Origin: Timema cristinae
Taxonomy: Eukaryota > Arthropoda > Insecta > Phasmatodea > Timematidae
Reading direction: 5' to 3'
Assembly (NCBI GenBank): GCA_039000515.1
Contig: JBCFYV010000001.1
Span: 9,904,928-9,968,927, forward strand
Length of the DNA: 64,000 bases
The notes under the pieces: generated by a model
Told to the model about the DNA's origin: nothing
Database searches by the model: none
What the model saw: the letters and a program-made list of their open reading frames with translations, nothing else
Part shown: piece after piece, positions 45,491-57,419 of the stretch
Position numbering within the stretch: position 1 is the stretch's first letter
How the letters are laid out: every line of letters starts with the position of its first letter
Program-made: the position numbers and the translations under genes

Positions 45491-45874
45491 CTGCTATCTT
45501 TCAGTGAAACTTGACATACTTGGGTTACTATCACAGAAAGAAAGGAACGCTACTCTGTAGGTAGTTCAACTTCTCTTGAGCATAGTGTGAGTACAATATA
45601 TTGAATATTCCCTACTCATCTCGACAATTTTAATAGATTGTCGATACAGTCTAATTTTCATATTTTTTTGACTTTTTTTGATAGCAAGAAAACTTACTAA
45701 TTCTACTGTCATGTATTCATACGTCAAGTGAGGTTATCTGCAGCTGCCACTTTTGATGGATATTTTCAATAAATATAAATTAATAATAAATAAAATGTAT
45801 TAGTTAGCAAAGCTATTATCTTTGAAAGTTACGGTAACAGCCGTATCTAAATACCATAGGCCTGTATGTGGTCC

Positions 45875-45945
45875 GACGGTTTCGCAGGGCCATCACAGTC
45901 TCTTGTCCCAGGTTCGATTCTCGTGGCCAGGTGTCATTTTTCATT
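45875..45945 (+). repeat. tRNA-like repeat head
   Basis: GTGGTCCGACGGTTTCGCAG and CCCAGGTTCGATTCTCG. No acceptor stem by eye. Confidence 0.4.
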
Positions 45946-46199
45946 TAAGAGTAAAAATAACAATATAAATGTGATCAGTGTTGACCGTAAGAAGCTTTGT
46001 ACGGTCTTTATTATGAAGATTGGAGCCTAGCCTCTGCTATCTTACGGTTGAAAGAACATTCGGCCGACCTTCAATACGAGGTATCTACTACTGTCCCATC
46101 AGCAGCCTACTTCCTACGCGCACGCAAGCTCCGTAACGCCGAGACAAGGACGGCGGACGTTGCTTATTTCAGGCGCGGCGGCGTTACGTAAGACGCAGT

Positions 46200-47330
46200 G
46201 CGTAACAAACGAAACTATGGAAACAATGAGTGTGGGTCAAGCCATGGGGAACAATGATTGATGCTCGTTTGTTTGGGTAGTCAGGGTGACGTCACACAAT
46301 GGTACAAGTGTGGGATAATGTAGTGGGGTCTCCTACCTGGGGTATACTGGTTCGATAACAAGAACATACACTTCTTGCATATTGCGAACTTAACGCTAGA
46401 CGAAGGTGCAAGATGATAAGAGTGGGTTAGTAAGAATGGAATTAATTAAACTTAAGTTACAAAATATTAATGTTTAATGAATATTTTTTCTAAGTATGTA
46501 TGAATGCAACGTCCTTAGTTCGAGTCATAACATTTTGTTCACCCCATTAACTCTAGTATCATATTGATATGTATCGACTGCAAGATGTCAAGTGGCGGAA
46601 CTTGGAAAATAATCCATGACGACCAGGAGATCCCTGGCACTAGTACCCAATGTTTTCAACTACACAAATAGGGCACAGAACCCCAGATAATAAACATATC
46701 AATTTAACACATATTTGTTTTCATTTTTATTTATTTTACAATACAAAATATAAATATGTACAAAATAATGTTACATAATAATACTGATAAGCATGTTAGT
46801 GAAATGATGAAAATGGTACGAAGGTAATTATCTTGAGTCTTCACTTAGCTGATCACAAAGAGTGTTTTTATAAAATAGATGTACACTCACTAACAATACA
46901 CATAAGTTAACTCGTTAAAAAAATCAGCAATTTTTTTATGATAAGTGAATTTAATATTAAATCCTTGAAAGTGATTTATATATAAAATTGGCCAAAAATA
47001 GCATGTTGCTTAAAATCAATTTTGGACAATTTTTGGGTAAATTTTAGGTAGTTTTTTTTATTTAAGTTTGTAATACTGTTTTTTTGAGATTCCAATGGGA
47101 GAAATTTAGGCAGAGTGTTTTATTAAAAATATAAAATAATTATTTTGGTAAACAACCAAAGTCCGTAAAAGGCAAACAATATAATTATTCGTACAAGCAA
47201 GGAGATACTGCAACTATTTCTAGAGATATCTCTGTTACTCTGAAACAAAAACTGCCCGTCCACATGACTTGTTGCAACAAACTCAAGAGGTCGTATTTTC
47301 ATGAGTTGGTAGTGCTTATGAGGAGATTAC
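46200..47330. other. 3' flank of cuticle gene B, nothing else recognised
   Basis: AT-rich. A minus-strand AATAAA at 47119-47124 lies 212 nt past the stop of cuticle gene B and is a candidate poly(A) signal. Confidence 0.4.
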
Positions 47331-47335
47331 GTTGT

Positions 47336-49886
47336 CTAATAATGACTGTAGCCGTAGTCGTAGACGGGCGCCTTAGCGTAAGCTACGGCGGGGGCGGCGT
47401 AGGCGATGGGGGCGACGGCCTTGGCGGCGTAGTGGACTGAGGGCTGACGGTCTACGACGGCGTTGAATCCATTGATGGGGTCCGCGGTGTACTTGACGGT
47501 GCGGATGTTACCGTCGGGCTCCACCAGGCTGTAACTGCCATGGACGACGTCTCCGTCTCTAGACTCGTGCTGAGACTTGCTGTCGCCGGTCAGGGCGTCG
47601 TTCACGCTGTACGCGAAGCTGTACTGGGGATAGGAGTCTGGGTAGTCCGGGGAGGCGTGGGCGGAGTAGGCCGGCGCCACGTACGCGGTAGGGGCGGCTG
47701 CGTAGCCAGCGGGGTAGCCGGAATAGCCGGCGTAGCCACCGTGTGCGACGGACATCAGAGCCGCGAGTGTTAAAACCTGAGAGGATTAAACACGTCAGAA
47801 CAACACATAGCAGCTTTTTACAAAAAAATAATAAGTCAGGGCGGCAGGAAAATACCAGAAAATAAATTCCCTGAATTTTCCCGGATCTCAAAATCCATAT
47901 CAATATAATTGGTGAGGTTCAAAATACTCCAATTGTTAGATATATTTTTTGTGGAAGTCACTAAAAAAAAGATTTAATTAAAAATAGTGTCTGATAACTC
48001 TCTTTGCTAGACAGACTTTTCCTGACCGATTACGAGATTCACTGAAATGTCCCTGATTTCGCTGAAGTTCACTCGCATTTGCCTGTTTTTTCACACATCG
48101 CCTGATTATCTTGTAAATCCTCATTTCAAGACTAATACTCGTGTATCTTATTTAAAAATTCTGGCCAACTTTTATTTAGTAGTGATTTAAAAAAACGCGT
48201 CCGGACTTTTCATTTGTTCTCACTAGTGGTGTGGGAAAGTAAAGCCACTGTCAGTGTACCACCCTGGTATTTGAAACTCAACCTCCCAGTCACCGACAAA
48301 CAAGACAGTACTGACGCCTTAGTCCTGTGCCCACTGATGCGAGTAGTACGTATCGCGTTAGAATCAAACAACATAAATTCAAAGGAATATTATAAATTAT
48401 TCCAATGGCTCGAATGTAAACTGTTTTAATATTACGCTGCTATGAACCTTTTGATTAAATAATTTCAAAAACTAACAAGAATTTTGTTTTCTAATTAACT
48501 CCAAATTAATTTAATCAGGTTAACCTTCTAAACATTTTTTTAGTAATGCAAGACAAGACACAAGTATTGAGATTAATATCGGATAACATTCGAACCTAGC
48601 ACTATCTAAGAGATCCAAGAGTCCTAATAAGGAAAACATTCTAATCCTGTTCCAATAGCGTAAGTAGATTAGGATACTGATAATCATATCTGTAACTATA
48701 CACTAGACTATCCGGAAATAATAGTAGGAAAACAAATATTTAAATTGCTTTATAAATGTAATATTTTGAACATTCTAGTTTTTTGGTTGTTGAAAAAGTA
48801 CTGTTTTTTTTAAAATAGATAAGTATTACTGATGATATTACACAATATATTAATGGTCCTAAAAAAAGAAATTCCACCATGTTTATTGAAATTTTAGCAG
48901 CATTTAAATTTGACAACCATGAACTGCTTCGATTAGTTACAAAATAGTTCAGATGTATAAGGTTTAAGATTTCTCCTAGTATGATAAGTTTGCACAGTCA
49001 CAGTTGACATTCTCCCCCCCCCCCCCTTTCCCCCTCTAGCGCAAGATGGCGTAATACTCGATTGTCATAACAAGCCTGACAAGTATTTTAACAAACTCGT
49101 GGGCTACTAACAAAGGGAGTAATAGTCCCTCCTAATAAGTGCTCCATTGTGTGGAACGGGCACCACAAAGATACCTCAGCTCGCCCCATTTTCCTCAATT
49201 CTCTGACAGACAACCTAATACTTCTTTATACTCATAGAAATAACATTACCCGAGTGACCCGGCTCGGTGGACACATGGTTTAAGGTTCTCACAGTAGATT
49301 AGAATGCAGATGACAGGGAGATCGAGGTTAGAATCTCGGTCGGGTGTACTGAGGTTGGTTTTTTTCAAATTGGTTTTTCACTCTCCTTCTACGGAAATTT
49401 GGGTATACTTCATTTAAATATAACCTTCCCAGTACCTAAAACTATCAGCGTAATTAGGACATAGGGGTATACCCCGAACGGGTAGTAAGACGTCATGCTA
49501 AATAAACTGACGGATCTAATTTTATATAATCATAGGAAGTACCTCTATTACAAATATAGTAGGTACTAGGTCAACTTTCAGGTATTTATTTATACGTAAA
49601 GTCATGTGCTCTGCAGATGTAACTTTTTGAGAGGTATTATCAATACATATAAAATAACGATAATAATAGAGTGAAATGTTATCAATGTTGACCTTTAGGG
49701 AATATGTTTTGTATTTTCTAATAGTCCCTTCCTATGTAGACTGGACAGTAGCTAAGCTGAATGCTCGGGGAGATTGACTCTTCCCTCGACGGGACTGCTC
49801 TGTCCCCTCCAGACTGGACGTTATGCAACCCACAACTAACTACACTAATGTAACAACTCAACATTACTTACGGTTATAGAAGCCAT
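47336..49886 (-). CDS. RR-2 cuticular protein B (151 aa, two exons)
   Basis: Chitin-binding structural protein of the cuticle. Exon 1, 49872-49886, codes MASIT with donor GTAAGT. Exon 2, 47336-47776, follows CCTCTCAG. The join gives the signal peptide [20 protein letters not shown] Gly/Tyr/Ala/Pro-rich stretch ([16 protein letters not shown]) precedes the RR-2 domain at residues about 50-115: [20 protein letters not shown], then [20 protein letters not shown] and [14 protein letters not shown]. The C-terminus is Ala/Val/Tyr-rich and ends DYGYSHY. The stop is TAG at 47336-47338. The match to the extended RR-2 consensus is close to perfect. Alternative starts inside the exon (MSVAHGG) would lose the secretion signal. 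ORFs in other frames here are shadows. Confidence 0.96.
48225..48345 (-). mobile_element. SINE-B head fragment in the intron of cuticle gene B
   Basis: Plus-strand CCCAGTCACCGACAAACAAG, then GACGCCTTAGTCCTGTGCCC: the inverse of the SINE-B head, diverged. Confidence 0.55.
49255..49503 (+). mobile_element. SINE-B copy in the intron of cuticle gene B
   Basis: Head GGTGGACACATGGTTTAAGG, ATCGAGGTTAGAATCTCGGT, body CACTCTCCTTCTACGGAAAT and tail GAACGGGTAGTAAGACGTCA. Confidence 0.85.
49505..49740 (+). repeat. Family D dispersed repeat
   Basis: GTCATGTGCTCTGCAGATGT, GGTATTATCAATACATATAA and GAAATGTTATCAATGTTGAC. It follows the SINE-B tail directly. Confidence 0.7.
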
Positions 49887-49987
49887 CACAGTTGTCGGTC
49901 GTTGAGGATGTCTGCACTAGAATATAACACTAGTTTAACCGGAGACCTTAGAACGTGTTATGACTCGGCTACCGAAAGCGTCACACC

Positions 49988-49994
49988 TTATATA
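49988..49994 (-). promoter_or_regulatory. TATA box of cuticle gene B
   Basis: TATATAAG on the minus strand about 103 nt upstream of the ATG at 49884-49886. The spacing allows a leader of about 75 nt. Confidence 0.7.
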
Positions 49995-49999
49995 CCTTA

Positions 50000-50830
50000 A
50001 CGCTGAGATTTTCAGATTCCTTAAAAAACAAAATAACGACATACTCTCTTCTCTCTCTATCTTTGGAACTACCTGGAGGGAAAACATATATTACATATTA
50101 TTTCCATGTCTGCAGTGGTGGGAGGAGGGGGAGGGTGGTAAGGCTCGTTTCCTGGCTAGATAGTCCCCTCTCTCTCTCTGACCCTCTTTAGAGGGGACTT
50201 CCCCTCCCAACGAGTGCTCCATTAGACGGGAGACGGAATAAGGGAGACTAGCTATTGGAGGAGCCCCTGACCTCGGTCAAGATGGGCACCCCCTCTCCAA
50301 ACTTCCCCTCTGGTATCCTCTAGTGCAAGGATCGACTATCAGATGGATCAGGGTGTCCAGATAAACTATATTTTAAAATTCCCAGACTTTCCCGAACCTA
50401 TAAATATGTTCTTCCTGCCACTATATGTATTATTAAGATCGCAACTTAATGTAATACTATTTTTACACATATATATTCTGAAATTGTGTCACTTTATGTC
50501 GGAAGGGGATAAAGGATTTCAGCCTAAAGCGATGGGCTATCGGGTTGTGCGATCTAAGTTAAGATTTTAGTGAGGTAATAATTATAACATTGCGCGTCTG
50601 GGCTACACCATACTTAACCCAGTAGTGGAAATATTAGTCAGTACTAACCTACCACTGTCCAGGAAAGCCCGAATGTACTAATCGTACATCCTTTCCTCGG
50701 AGACTCTTTCCATGCCCCGATGAGATGAGGTGACAGTGAGTATGAGGGTGTGGAACCAGTGGAAAATATTAAACCTAATATAAGTCTAACTATTAAACAA
50801 ACCCTGGTGACCGTTAGTAGGGGAAAAATA
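50000..50830. other. Upstream region of cuticle gene B
   Basis: Contains CT-rich runs (50164-50185) and short direct repeats of GAGTGCTCCATT-type sequence also seen at 49138. No exon or complete element is recognised. Confidence 0.35.
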
Positions 50831-50834
50831 CCCA

Positions 50835-50910
50835 AGGTACCAGTCGGGAATCAAACCCGGGACCCCTAGGCTCGTAGCCAGGTGCACTGACCACTACATC
50901 ACGGGGCCGG
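50835..50910 (-). repeat. tRNA-like repeat head
   Basis: The minus strand reads GTGATGTAGTGGTCAGTGCA, CCTGGCTACGAGCCTAGGGG and TCCCGGGTTTGATTCCCGAC. It has the best T-arm of the tRNA-like pieces in the window, but no 3' partner for the acceptor stem is evident. Confidence 0.5.
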
Positions 50911-51111
50911 CTAGTAAGATGCTAATGAAAGACTAAAGCAATCGCCTTATGGCAGAATAGTCTAATATTATTGTTGTGAGACACATGGTTAAGTTTCTTT
51001 TATCTACATAATGTGTATTCAAAGGGCATGCCAAACAAAGGCAGGCATTAGCATCGCGGACACAAATTAAAATATTGATTAAAAAAAAGTACAAACCGCA
51101 GCAGGAAATGT

Positions 51112-51250
51112 TTAAGGTGATTGTGGGCAATAAACAGGGCACTATTCATGAAATGGAGGAAATAAAAGAGTGTGATTGTGGGCAATAAACAGGGCACTAT
51201 CATGGAATGAAGGAGATTAAAGACTGTGATTGTGGGCAATAAACAGTGGC
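51112..51250. repeat. About 56-bp tandem repeat, 2.5 copies
   Basis: GTGATTGTGGGCAATAAACA GGGCACTATTCATGAAATGG AGGA..., repeated at 51172 and partly at 51227. Confidence 0.85.
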
Positions 51251-51734
51251 CAAATTTGTGTGGAAACAATCTAGGAAATAAATAAGCTGAATTCATCCAA
51301 CCGGGATTCAAACCAACAAGATGAGACTAACACCCTTGTCCACACGTTTTGTATACAATACATTTAGCTCGAGACCCATGGATGTTTGAGGTTCGTGTCT
51401 TACTCAGGGTCAATGAACACTCAGTAGACTATCAGGGAACTATCTGCAAGCCTCAATGACATGTCTCGCATATCCTCAATTAAATCATGAAATAATCGCG
51501 GGATTAAATCAACGTTGGCCTTGGCTTCTTCCGGGAGACTTTGCTTCAAGTCCCAACTGGGTCGGGCATCCATCCTTACAGTGGTTTGGAGTTCACTAGA
51601 ACTGTCATATCTGCATGTATGGTCTTAGTATGTTTAATTGTCATCGACAATTTGTGACTCAAAGCAAACATGGACTTGTATCAGCGCACGACTTACAAAC
51701 TAACTAAATATAAAACGGGTTAAGGTCCGTAGTT

Positions 51735-51945
51735 TTGTAATTTTGTTTTGTTTTACAGAATAAACAAAATATTGTTTATGTAGATACGTCTAGTTTAATT
51801 TTTTTCACATAGTAAAATCAACCATTCTTGAAAATTTGTCATAATGTAGCGGACTTTGAACATAAACCTTTAAAATTTAATGAAAAAGTCATGTTTAAAG
51901 TCCACAATAACATGACAAATATTTAACAACTGTTGATTGATATAT
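51735..51945. mobile_element. Family F foldback relative
   Basis: AGATACGTCTAGTTTAATTT at the left and the core ATTTAACAACTGTTGATTGA at the right. A solitary right-arm piece ATTAAACTAAACGTATCTAC is at 52207-52226. Confidence 0.5.
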
Positions 51946-51949
51946 CATC

Positions 51950-52200
51950 ACGTCTCATCACGTCCTACTATCTGTTCGCGCTATAAACATATGTACTAAT
52001 TACACCAGTCAGTTGAGGCTGAGGAGGGTTGAATTTAGAGGAAGTGTACTCATATTCACGTGCAGGGAAAGTGGAAAAACAATTTAAGAAAACAACTCTC
52101 AATACACCCGACAGAGATTCGAACATTGATCGTCCCATAATCGGAAGTCTAGTCAACTGCGAGAGTGATGCCTCAGACCACGTGACCACCAAAGCGGGCT
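51950..52200 (-). mobile_element. SINE-B copy
   Basis: Minus-strand head (plus strand GAGAGTGATGCCTCAGACCA CGTGACCACC), B-box (plus strand GAGATTCGAACATTG), body, and tail CGTCCTACTATCTGTTCGCG. Inserted within a family F element. Confidence 0.82.
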
Positions 52201-52597
52201 ACAGGGAATTAAACTAAACGTATCTACTAGAGTAATATTGCATTGATCGTGTTCCATCCATCACATTTTTAATAAGTGTAAGTTGCGGATAACCTGGATG
52301 GACAGTAACACTAAACAAACACTCGGCCTCCCTGTCCACTGAGCTAATAGGAGCCACACTATTAAAACAATACACTAATTACACACACGTGGGCACATGA
52401 GTTCCCCACCCCTTCTCCACCGGGACACTTGTCTCTGGTTCCAGCACCGTGGGAAACAACGATCCACTTCCTTTCTCCGGCTGGAACCGCCCGGAGACGA
52501 CCGTGGCGCAGTGGTAGGGTGTCCACTCACACACAAATAGGATATAGTAAGCTTGTCAGAGTAAACGCAGGGTACAGTTTAACACATAAAACACGCT

Positions 52598-52785
52598 TCA
52601 GTGGTCGAATAGTCTAAGACGCTACTCTTGCTATAGACTGGGTTGGTGGACTGAGGGCGTTTTCCACTCTCCCTCCAGGCAATTGCAAGCACACTTCCCT
52701 TTAATTCAACCTTCCTTAACCCTAACACATTATCGTAATTAGTATACAAGCGTATAACCAGAACGGGTAGTAAGACGCGGTGACA
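52598..52785 (+). mobile_element. SINE-B copy, internally deleted
   Basis: Head CAGTGGTCGAATAGTCTAAG, then a jump that skips the B box to GGGCGTTTTCCACTCTCCCT, then a full tail CAGAACGGGTAGTAAGACGC. Confidence 0.82.
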
Positions 52786-53138
52786 AAACAATAACTTAAA
52801 GATAAAGACCACGGATATTTTTTATACATCCCTATCTACGTTATTGTATTTAAAACAATAAACGATTCCTTTAGAGAGAGATTCCCCAAGTTCTTCCCAA
52901 ACAATGTTCATCCTTTTTTTTAAAAAAGATTATACACCAAAAATGTGCCTAGACATTTTAAATTTCAAACATATTCAAAAGGGGAAACCTCAATTCAAGA
53001 AAACTAATGTTTCTTTCGACGATAACATCGCGAGTGTTAACAAATTGCTTTTAATTCTATCTTTGTTTTTTTAAAAGATAAAAGCATTTACTTTAAGAAT
53101 TATATCAAAGTTTACATACGCTGCCAAAATCCGTTTAA

Positions 53139-53501
53139 GATGCGGCGTAAGGGAGCATGAGTAATTTTACAGTTTTTATAGCATTACATTTCTTTGGCCA
53201 AAGCAGATCAAATATTTCTCCAGTAGCAACGTAGAGCTTAGTTTTCTGCACATGCTAATATCAACAGATGTTGAATATCTGTCAAGGGTGTCCTGGAATT
53301 TTGTCAAAACATTTAAAATAAAGAGAAAAAGTTTTGACAAAATTCCAGGACACCCTTGACAGATATTCAAGATCTGTTGATACTAGAATGTGCAGAAAAC
53401 TAAACTCTATGTTGCTACTGGAGAAATATTTGATTCATCTTGGCCAACAAATTTATATTCTATAAAAACTGAAAAATACTTGTGCTCCCTTCTGCCGCAC
53501 C
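53139..53501. mobile_element. TTAA-flanked foldback MITE (piggyBac-like), 363 bp
   Basis: Near-perfect palindrome: the two arms, about 170 bp each, end in GATGCGGCGTAAGGGAGCAT and the inverse of GGTGCGGCAGAAGGGAGCAC. They meet at a loop of about 20 nt (TTTAAAATAAAGAGAAAAAG, 53317-53336). TTAA stands at both borders (53135-53138, 53502-53505), the duplication used by piggyBac-type elements. No ORF. Arm identity near the centre is very high (TTTTGACAAAATTCCAGGAC and its inverse). Confidence 0.85.
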
Positions 53502-54171
53502 TTAAGTTGGTGGGTGAATATATGGAGGATATTAAGACGGGATTCCTGATGTCATAAACAGGACATGGATTTTGGTGACCTAAAAAGGACACCTAAAATT
53601 TACATTTCTACAACCAGAGGCTCATAAACATAGTTTATGCACTTATGAGAATTGTCTGTGAAGAACCAATAAAAATATGACAAGTCGTCAAATCCGGGCC
53701 CTGGTCCTTACTACAAAAATTTTGACTTGTAAAAGCAACAAAGTTGACTCAAGCAATTTTTCCCCTGGCAATGACTAGTTTGTAAGTTTAAAACACGTAC
53801 AAATAAATACAACTTTAATAGACTATTATTTATAAATTGATCGAATTCAATGTTTGTCCTGCTGTGGCTGCGTGTGAAGTACAGTCAGGGTAAAACACAA
53901 GAGGCAAACATTGTGTTGTGACTATGAACAAAGGTTGCAGGTTCGAGTAGAGACTGTGACGGCCGCATCTCGGGGTCAAAGGTCAACCCATATCCGGTCG
54001 TTGGGCCGACAGGGGCAGGTGGGTCCTGTGTTGAGTACCGGTCGCTACGCACTGCTACTACAAGGGACACTGCTACTACAAGGGACACTAGTTTTATGCC
54101 AGGCGGAGTCGAGCGCTCGTACGATCATCCAGGCAATAGTTGAGAGAGATGCCCAGGTTAAGTTTGTTTAT

Positions 54172-54425
54172 TTACCCGCGTCTTACTATCTGTTCAGGCT
54201 GAGAGCATTTTAAATATTTTATTGAGGTGGGAAATAAGAAGGTAGAATTCACAGGAGATGTAGATAAATTTGCGCGGGAAGTGAGTGGAAAACCATTTAA
54301 AGAAAAACGGAAGTGAGTGGGAAAACATTTAAAGAAAAAATACCATAGTAGTACCAAACAAGGATTCAAACCCTGACCTCTAAGTCACCGCCAAACCAGA
54401 CTATATGAGCCTAACGTTCAGTTCA
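54172..54425 (-). mobile_element. SINE-B copy with small internal duplication
   Basis: Minus-strand tail (plus strand CCGCGTCTTACTATCTGTTC), body, B-box (plus AAGGATTCAAACCC) and head. GTGAGTGGAAAACCATTTAA AGAAAAA is duplicated at 54281 and 54312. Confidence 0.75.
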
Positions 54426-55404
54426 CGCGAACATCAATGCGAGTAACTCACTATTTGCTAAGTTTGACCCAAAGGGTCAAAGTTGAATGACCAGCCATGA
54501 GCAATATCTGTGAGATATCTTGAATTGTCTTTCATGTATTCATATGCCAAGCAATGTCTACTAATAATGTACAAAATATACTACTTGTACAAAACATCAA
54601 TTGGAATATGGTAAATCTAGTACGCTTTACAATTAGCAATAGCGAGTAAGAATAAAAACAAACCATCAAGACAAGTCACACGAATTGTGAAGACTCCTAG
54701 AACTAGAGATATAGGGTTCATATTCAGACAACATTCTGTTCACTTGTCAGGTGTGGAATGGAGTGTTGTAACAGTGCCGGTGTTGTTATTGTTGTATGAC
54801 AGCACGGAGCTGTTACAGAGCGTGACCACAACAAAACTGGAGACGTGTCTGACATTGAATAGAGAGAGAGAGAGTTCCTTTCCCTCTTTGGATAGCTGTG
54901 CTATAGTGATTGCCAGGGTTATACATCCTGATATTCAACAAACAAAAGCTATAGTTCTCGTCACGATGAACACTCCGGGTTATGAATATCAGCTTATTCA
55001 GCAGCGGCGAGGGCTCTAGTTGACCAGAGTGACCCCTGGCGGTTATAAGGCGTGGTGCCCTCCCACCCGCTTTCCTGACATATCGCGGGAGAAGGAATGG
55101 ATTGTTTTGTGAAAGGGAGTTCACTAGAATAACCTCCGACGTTTCCGACAGGAGAAAAGTGAAATAATAATAATATGGCCAGACATAAATGTTAATAGAT
55201 CGCTATTAATGGATTGCTACATTTCCTCACACAGTTTACAGTTTGTTCGTGGAGTTATCAAGGTCTGTTCTGCGGCTGCGCGGGAACACCTCATTTCCGA
55301 AACATTTCCTCGACCACTAAAGTGGGTAATTAGAGCTGCAGGTTGCATCACGTGACGTATGAATATATAGTTTCTTCCAGGTACTCCGTCCTACTACAGG
55401 TGGT

Positions 55405-55790
55405 ACCCCCTTTGGAAGTCTCCGAGAAGCGTCCAGGAAGGGTACATTGGTCAATCCTCAGCCTGAGAGGTGACAAGCTGTGTTTACATGTAGTGTTAAC
55501 AGACCCCTGGTGGTGTAACCTAGAGGAAGGCCTCTGCCCCTCTGGAAGTCTCCCGGAAGCTCCCAGGAAGGGTACATTGGTCAATCCTCAGCCTGAGAGG
55601 TGACAAGCTGTGTTCCCAGATAGTGTTGTCAGAACCCCGGTGGTGTAACCTAGAGGAAGGCCTCTGCCCCTCTGGAAGTCTCCCGGAAGCGCCCAGGAAG
55701 GGTACATTGGTCAATCCTCAGCCCGAGAGGTGACAAGCTGTGTTCCCAGATAGTGTTGCCAGACCCCTGGTGGTGTAACCTAGAGGTTCC
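55405..55790. repeat. About 130-bp tandem repeat, 3 copies
   Basis: Copies start at about 55410, 55541 and 55671. Each contains GGAAGGGTACATTGGTCAAT, CAGCCTGAGAGGTGACAAGC and CCCTGGTGGTGTAACCTAGA. The minus-strand ORFs of 60-78 codons inside it repeat each other and are by-products. Confidence 0.93.
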
Positions 55791-55974
55791 CATGAGACAT
55801 TGCGACTGCTTGTGAACTGGAGGATACACAGGCAATTGTTCATTACCAAGAACACTAATTTTTTACAAGAGTACACACTGTTTTCACAAAATATAGACTC
55901 TCAGACAAAAAGTATGAACTTGTAAGAAAGGATGACACAAGCGACTTTCGGTGACGTAAACTGTATTATTCCAC

Positions 55975-56200
55975 CCCGTATTTCTATACGTTCGTTTTGA
56001 ATGCATATTAATTACACTAATGCGTTAGGTATGACGGTATTAAATAGAGGATATGCACCCGTATTTGAGTGGAGGGATAGTGGGAAACCCTATGATGAAA
56101 AATGTACTTTCATTACACCCGGTCGGGATTCGAGCCCCAACAAGGGAAGTTTGACATTTAAACAATGTGCGCAGCCGTACGATATATCGTTTAAGGTGGA
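55975..56200 (-). mobile_element. SINE-B copy, old
   Basis: Plus-strand ATTACACTAATGCGTTAGGT, TATTTGAGTGGAGGGATAGT and CGGTCGGGATTCGAGCCCCA. Both ends are eroded. Confidence 0.7.
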
Positions 56201-56215
56201 GTTGTAGGGGATTCG

Positions 56216-56350
56216 AGAAAAGGCCAGTGTTTATATATCAAAACATATTTTTGTTCCGACAGTAATAAAAGTCTCCCAGTATTCAGTTCTTATCAAACTC
56301 CCCCGATGCTCAAATCAGAGTATTCAACAACTGTTGAGATCAATCATGTA
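56216..56350. mobile_element. Family F half-element
   Basis: GTAGGGGATTCGAGAAAAGG at the left matches the outer arm of 38488-38830, and GAGTATTCAACAACTGTTGA is the family core. The right half is missing. Confidence 0.55.
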
Positions 56351-56523
56351 GACAAGTTAATGCGAATACATTGAAATAAAATTTTATCTAACTCAACCTA
56401 AAAATATTTTAAAGTGAAAACTAATCATCTTAACTCACGTTGCCTTACACCCCTACCCCTAATTAAAACAATAAATTTGAGGGGAAATAACATCGCAGAC
56501 TTGTTAAAAATATTATTAAGAAG

Positions 56524-56575
56524 TTTTTTATGGTGTAGATTATAAGATAGAGCCATGGTATAATCAGGGTAAACA
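56524..56575 (+). repeat. Single copy of the 45284-type repeat
   Basis: TATGGTGTAGATTATAAGAT AGAGCCATGGTATAATCAGG, in the same orientation as 1018-1085. Confidence 0.65.
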
Positions 56576-57192
56576 GTGTGTATAAATGGGCAGTTGTGTA
56601 AATAAATCCCAGAGTGTGTTTGTAAAATATTCCATAAATTGTGATACACCATACAGATAAAATCTCGGCACTTGTTTTGTGACGTCATAGCTCAGTCCAA
56701 CACATGTTCCCACACACTAAAAGGTGGGCATCACCAGCGGGAGCGCCTGACATGCCACCACCAGCAATACAGTTATACTTGGCGGGTCAACGTAGCATGC
56801 ACTCCGTAGGGGATACTCACCAACCGCTTCGGCGACTTGTAAACCCTTAGGGGTGACAGGATAAGGAGGATAAACAGTAGTTTACTGGTTATAAGCAACT
56901 TATACTACATAATAAAGAAGATACATCAATATTCGCCTGTAGAAGGTGTGGGAAACCTCAATGTGTAAAAAATGACCAATTCAACGACGACCGATGGTTC
57001 ATTTGGAGATTAACGGGTCTCGACCAATCAGGTTAGAATAAACAGAGTTAGCTCTGACCTGTGTGGTAAGAGCTCGTTTCCAGATGAGTGTACTGGGAGT
57101 AGTTAATATAATTATATGGTGTGTCATCATTTTCAGACGAACTCTTCCCAAACTCAGTTCTTAATTTATTTTTAGTATAATTTACTTTTTTT

Positions 57193-57415
57193 AAACACCG
57201 CGTCTTAACTACCCGTTCAGGTACTAATTACGCTAATGTGTTAGGGATGAGGAGAGTCAAATTTAGAGGAAGTATACCCGCATTTGCGTGAAAGAAGAGT
57301 GGAAAATCATTTAGTAAAAACCTCCCTACACCCAATCGGAATTCTAACCCTATCAGTTGTACAGTATATCGCGAGAATGATGCCCCAGACCATTATACCA
57401 CCGAAGCAGGGTTTA
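57193..57415 (-). mobile_element. SINE-B copy
   Basis: Plus-strand ACACCGCGTCTTAACTACCC, ATTTGCGTGAAAGAAGAGTG and GACCATTATACCACCGAAGC. Complete but diverged. Confidence 0.8.
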
Positions 57416-57419
57416 ATTA

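Noticed and set aside
47540..47903. ORFs on both strands in other frames over cuticle gene B
   Set aside because: Shadows of the RR-2 reading frame.
50835..50910. Possible functional tRNA on the minus strand
   Set aside because: The T-arm is good but no matching acceptor stem could be found by eye. A covariance-model search would decide.
54687..55019. 110-codon plus-strand ORF
   Set aside because: No recognisable domain, low-complexity stretches (ERERES), and no splice or promoter context. Likely chance.
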